From an uncultured Collinsella sp. (GTDB taxonomy: Bacteria > Actinomycetota > Coriobacteriia > Coriobacteriales > Coriobacteriaceae): 64,000 bases of DNA. Below, piece by piece: positions 61,925 to 64,000 of this stretch. Position 1 is the first letter of the stretch; the number at the start of each line of letters is the position of its first letter. The DNA lies in assembly GCA_900556415.1 (NCBI GenBank), contig USOU01000001.1, positions 1-64,000 of the forward strand, written 5' to 3'. The notes beneath the pieces were generated by a model. That model had not been told where the DNA came from. It ran no database searches and saw only the letters and a list, made by a program, of their open reading frames with translations. The translations under genes were made by a program, and so were the position numbers.

Positions 61925-62734
61925 CTAATACGTCTCTATGGGTGGCTGCTTGAGCCGCTGCGACAAAACTCTATTGTTGGGACAGTACGTGTCGAGCAAG
62001 GCGTGAAACCGCTGATTGTGGCTTGGCTCGAGCAAGTGGACGAGCTCGTGGGCGACAACCATGTCGAGGCATTCGACGGGGTAGGCGGCAAGTTCTCGTG
62101 CGATGCGAACGGCGCCGGATTTAGGTGTGCAGGAGCCCCAACGCGTTTTCATGCTGCGTACGGAAACGCGGGAAACGGCGACACCCATTGCGATTTCATA
62201 TGCGTGCACCATATCGTGCAGCGCCGAGGTGACCTCGGTTGCATAGAGCTGGTCGATGTGGGCTTGGAGCTCATCGGACGTTAGACCGTCGAGGATTGCG
62301 CGCCGCTGGGCCTGTGGGCCTTCGTCCGATTCATCGGTACCCATAAAACTTGCGAAGGTGGCCTGCTTGGGTCGCGGTGCAGGTGACGCAAAGTTGCGAT
62401 CGAGCGCATCTTGTACCGTGATGGGCTTGCCCCAAAGCGCAATGATGGACGAGGGACTGAGCGGCTCTCGCGCCGTCGCCTGATGTTGCTCACGCTGGTC
62501 AAGTCGGCTGATAATCCAGGCGCTGTTGCGCTTCACAAACGCTTCGATACGCTCGCGGCTGGCGCCGAGCGGTGCGCTGGCGTGGGCCTCACCGCTCGAT
62601 GTGACGCGTAGGTTGAAGTTCTTGACGCGCTTTTTGGTAACGACGACGGGGATGGATGTGCCATCCGGTCGGGATACGGTAATCGTAAATTGCTGCGCCA
62701 AAAGCGGTCCTTCAGATTGCGGACGGACCGGCAT
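61925..62734 (-). CDS. YgjP-like (DUF45) zinc metallopeptidase
   Basis: Predicted gluzincin of the YgjP family, substrate unknown. The protein has the zinc motif VVAHELVHLLEPSHNQRFH near the C-terminus and the preceding MKTRWGSCTPKSG typical of the family. The ATG at 62734 gives 269 residues; a TTG at 62764, 11 bases after the dipeptidase stop, would fit coupling but has no ribosome binding site either. Its 3' end faces folB at 6 bases. Confidence 0.85.
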   Translation of the reverse strand: MPVRPQSEGPLLAQQFTITVSRPDGTSIPVVVTKKRVKNFNLRVTSSGEAHASAPLGASRERIEAFVKRNSAWIISRLDQREQHQATAREPLSPSSIIALWGKPITVQDALDRNFASPAPRPKQATFASFMGTDESDEGPQAQRRAILDGLTSDELQAHIDQLYATEVTSALHDMVHAYEIAMGVAVSRVSVRSMKTRWGSCTPKSGAVRIARELAAYPVECLDMVVAHELVHLLEPSHNQRFHALLDTYCPNNRVLSQRLKQPPIETY

Positions 62735-62775
62735 GTCGACCGTTCGGCATACCGGCCTGCTCAAGGGATGTGAAA

Positions 62776-63789
62776 TTAATAACGCTCAAAGAAGGCAAGC
62801 GCGTTGTCGCTGCAGAGCTTCTGCATCACGGTCTTGCCAAAATGTTTGGAGAGCATGTTCTGGAATTCGGGCATCTTGCTGGCATCGGAGAGGAAAGCGG
62901 GCACCGTGGCGCCGTCCCAGTCGCCGCCGAGCGCGATGACGTCCTCGCCGCCCAGGTCGAGCCAGTGTTCGATATGTGCTGCCAGCTGGTCGAAGGTGAC
63001 GTCTGCGGCGGTCTTGTCGGTCGCGTCGTTGGAAAGGAACTCGCTGCAGTAGTTGAGGCCGACGATACCGCCCATGTCGCGAATGGTACGGAACTGGTCG
63101 TCGGTGAGGTTGCGCTTGACGCCGCAAACCGCACGGGAGTTGGAGTGGCTGGCGACGAAGGGGCGCGTGGCGTGGGCGGCGACCTCGTCAAAGCACTCAT
63201 CGTTGAGGTGGGAGACGTCGAGTACCATGCCGGCATGCTCCATCTGCGTAAGTGCCTCGATGCCGGCGGCGGTGAGACCGGCGTGGGTATCGTGTCCGCT
63301 CGCGAGCGGTCCCTGCGCGTTCCAGCTGAGTGATGACATGAGTACGCCCAGGCTCTTGAGCACCTCGATCAGTGCGGGGTCCTCGGCAAAGAACGTGGCG
63401 TTTTCGATGGTGTGGATGCAGGCGACCTTGCCGTCCTTGAGCGCGGGGCGAATGTCTGCGGCGCTGCGCACGTTGACCATGCGGTCGTGGTTGAGCATGG
63501 CCTGGCCGCTCATATGCGCCATGATTTGCGCCTGGAAGCGCGCGGCGTGGGCGGTGGGAATCTCGTCGGGGACAAACGTGGCGAAGCACTGTGCCCACGG
63601 CGTGTTGCCGATCTTTGCGAGCGAGATGGCGCAGGCGTTGCCCTCGATGAGGTCGAAATCTTGCGGATGCGTTTCGTCGCCGGGGAAATAACCGTCGGTG
63701 CCGGCGGTAAAGCGCAGGTCGAGATCGAGCGTGGCCCAGCCGATTCGGTCGGCGGTGTCGCAGTGTAGGTCAAATACGGGATATGCCAT
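62776..63789 (-). CDS. Membrane dipeptidase-family (M19) zinc peptidase
   Basis: Renal-dipeptidase-type enzyme cleaving dipeptides, some with D-residues. The 337-residue protein shows FDLHCDT at the start (first zinc ligands), the bridging Glu in IHTIENAT, VLDVSHLND, FVASHSNSRAV and GGDWDG. GGAGGAACC precedes the ATG at 63789. No signal peptide is present, so it works in the cytoplasm and may process peptides imported by the Opp systems. Confidence 0.92.
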   Translation of the reverse strand: MAYPVFDLHCDTADRIGWATLDLDLRFTAGTDGYFPGDETHPQDFDLIEGNACAISLAKIGNTPWAQCFATFVPDEIPTAHAARFQAQIMAHMSGQAMLNHDRMVNVRSAADIRPALKDGKVACIHTIENATFFAEDPALIEVLKSLGVLMSSLSWNAQGPLASGHDTHAGLTAAGIEALTQMEHAGMVLDVSHLNDECFDEVAAHATRPFVASHSNSRAVCGVKRNLTDDQFRTIRDMGGIVGLNYCSEFLSNDATDKTAADVTFDQLAAHIEHWLDLGGEDVIALGGDWDGATVPAFLSDASKMPEFQNMLSKHFGKTVMQKLCSDNALAFFERY

Positions 63790-63909
63790 GGTTCCTCCGG
63801 TTGCAGCGTTTCTTTGCAAACTGTCTTTGAATTGTATGACTAGGGTATAGTTAGCGCCATATGTTCACGGCGGCCCGCATTATGCGCCGCCCTTATCACG
63901 GAGGTTACC

Positions 63910-64000
63910 ATGTCCAACCAGGGCAAGAAGGTCAAGACTCATTATCGCGGCACGCTCGACGACGGCACGCAGTTTGATAGCTCCTACGATCGCGGCGAGC
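63910..64000 (+). CDS. FKBP-type peptidyl-prolyl isomerase, 5' part only
   Basis: The visible 30 residues contain VKTHYRGTLDDGTQFDSSYDRGE, the hallmark start of an FKBP domain. GGAGG precedes the ATG. The gene runs off the window end. A TATAGT at 63846-63851 may belong to its promoter. Confidence 0.85.
   Translation, partial: MSNQGKKVKTHYRGTLDDGTQFDSSYDRGE

Overview
The window reads as a chromosomal segment of a GC-rich, anaerobic, Gram-positive actinobacterium of the class Coriobacteriia, most likely a gut Collinsella. This is inferred from gene content and sequence style (whiA, Tat-type lipoproteins, anaerobic ribonucleotide reductase, peptide and host-glycan uptake, a large MurJ); no rRNA or marker search was possible. 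There is no CRISPR array, prophage or intact insertion sequence.

Layout. 0.2-17.9 kb: coaE, a lytic transglycosylase and uvrB; then a reverse-strand block (two FAD proteins, an Mrp-type ATPase, an LtaS-like sulfatase-fold enzyme); then uvrA, ybaK, murJ and uvrC, so all three excision-repair genes lie within 17 kb. 18.0-28.6 kb: a probable sialic-acid operon: a family-5 ABC transporter with a fused permease-ATPase, an acetylesterase, its paralogue lacking the catalytic serine, a NanA-type lyase, a ROK kinase and NanE. A folded leader RNA candidate precedes it. 28.7-35.8 kb: rapZ-whiA (yvcK missing between them), then gap-pgk-tpiA-gpmI-secG. 36.0-42.1 kb: an oppABCDF peptide transporter. 42.1-49.0 kb: giant palindromes, six tRNA genes, a PAS-GAF-PP2C phosphatase with a STAS-kinase fusion, and a GH13 glucosidase. 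49.1-56.2 kb: a phosphopantetheinyl transferase, a TetR regulator and an unusual set of thiolase, DUF35, acyl carrier protein, phosphotransacylase, butyrate-kinase-type kinase and MFS transporter. 56.4-61.9 kb: nrdD/nrdG with more palindromes, and folE-HD-folB. 61.9-64 kb: a YgjP-like metallopeptidase, a membrane dipeptidase and the start of an FKBP-type isomerase.

How the genes fit together. The window suits a host-associated anaerobe that takes up peptides and sialic acid, feeds ManNAc-6-P and triose phosphates into glycolysis, and gains ATP from acyl phosphates. The 49-56 kb module looks like a self-contained route in which an ACP- or CoA-bound 3-oxoacyl group is made or cleaved by the thiolase/DUF35 pair and the acyl group is cashed in as ATP by the phosphotransacylase and kinase. 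The nearby phosphopantetheinyl transferase could activate the ACP.

The most unusual non-coding signal is a family of four long, near-perfect palindromes at 42090-42221, 42403-42527, 59185-59323 and 59502-59585. Their long outer arms are unrelated in sequence but self-complementary, while a short internal loop (GTCCT on one side, CTGCGG on the other) is conserved. They occur as two oppositely oriented pairs, each about 180 bp apart.
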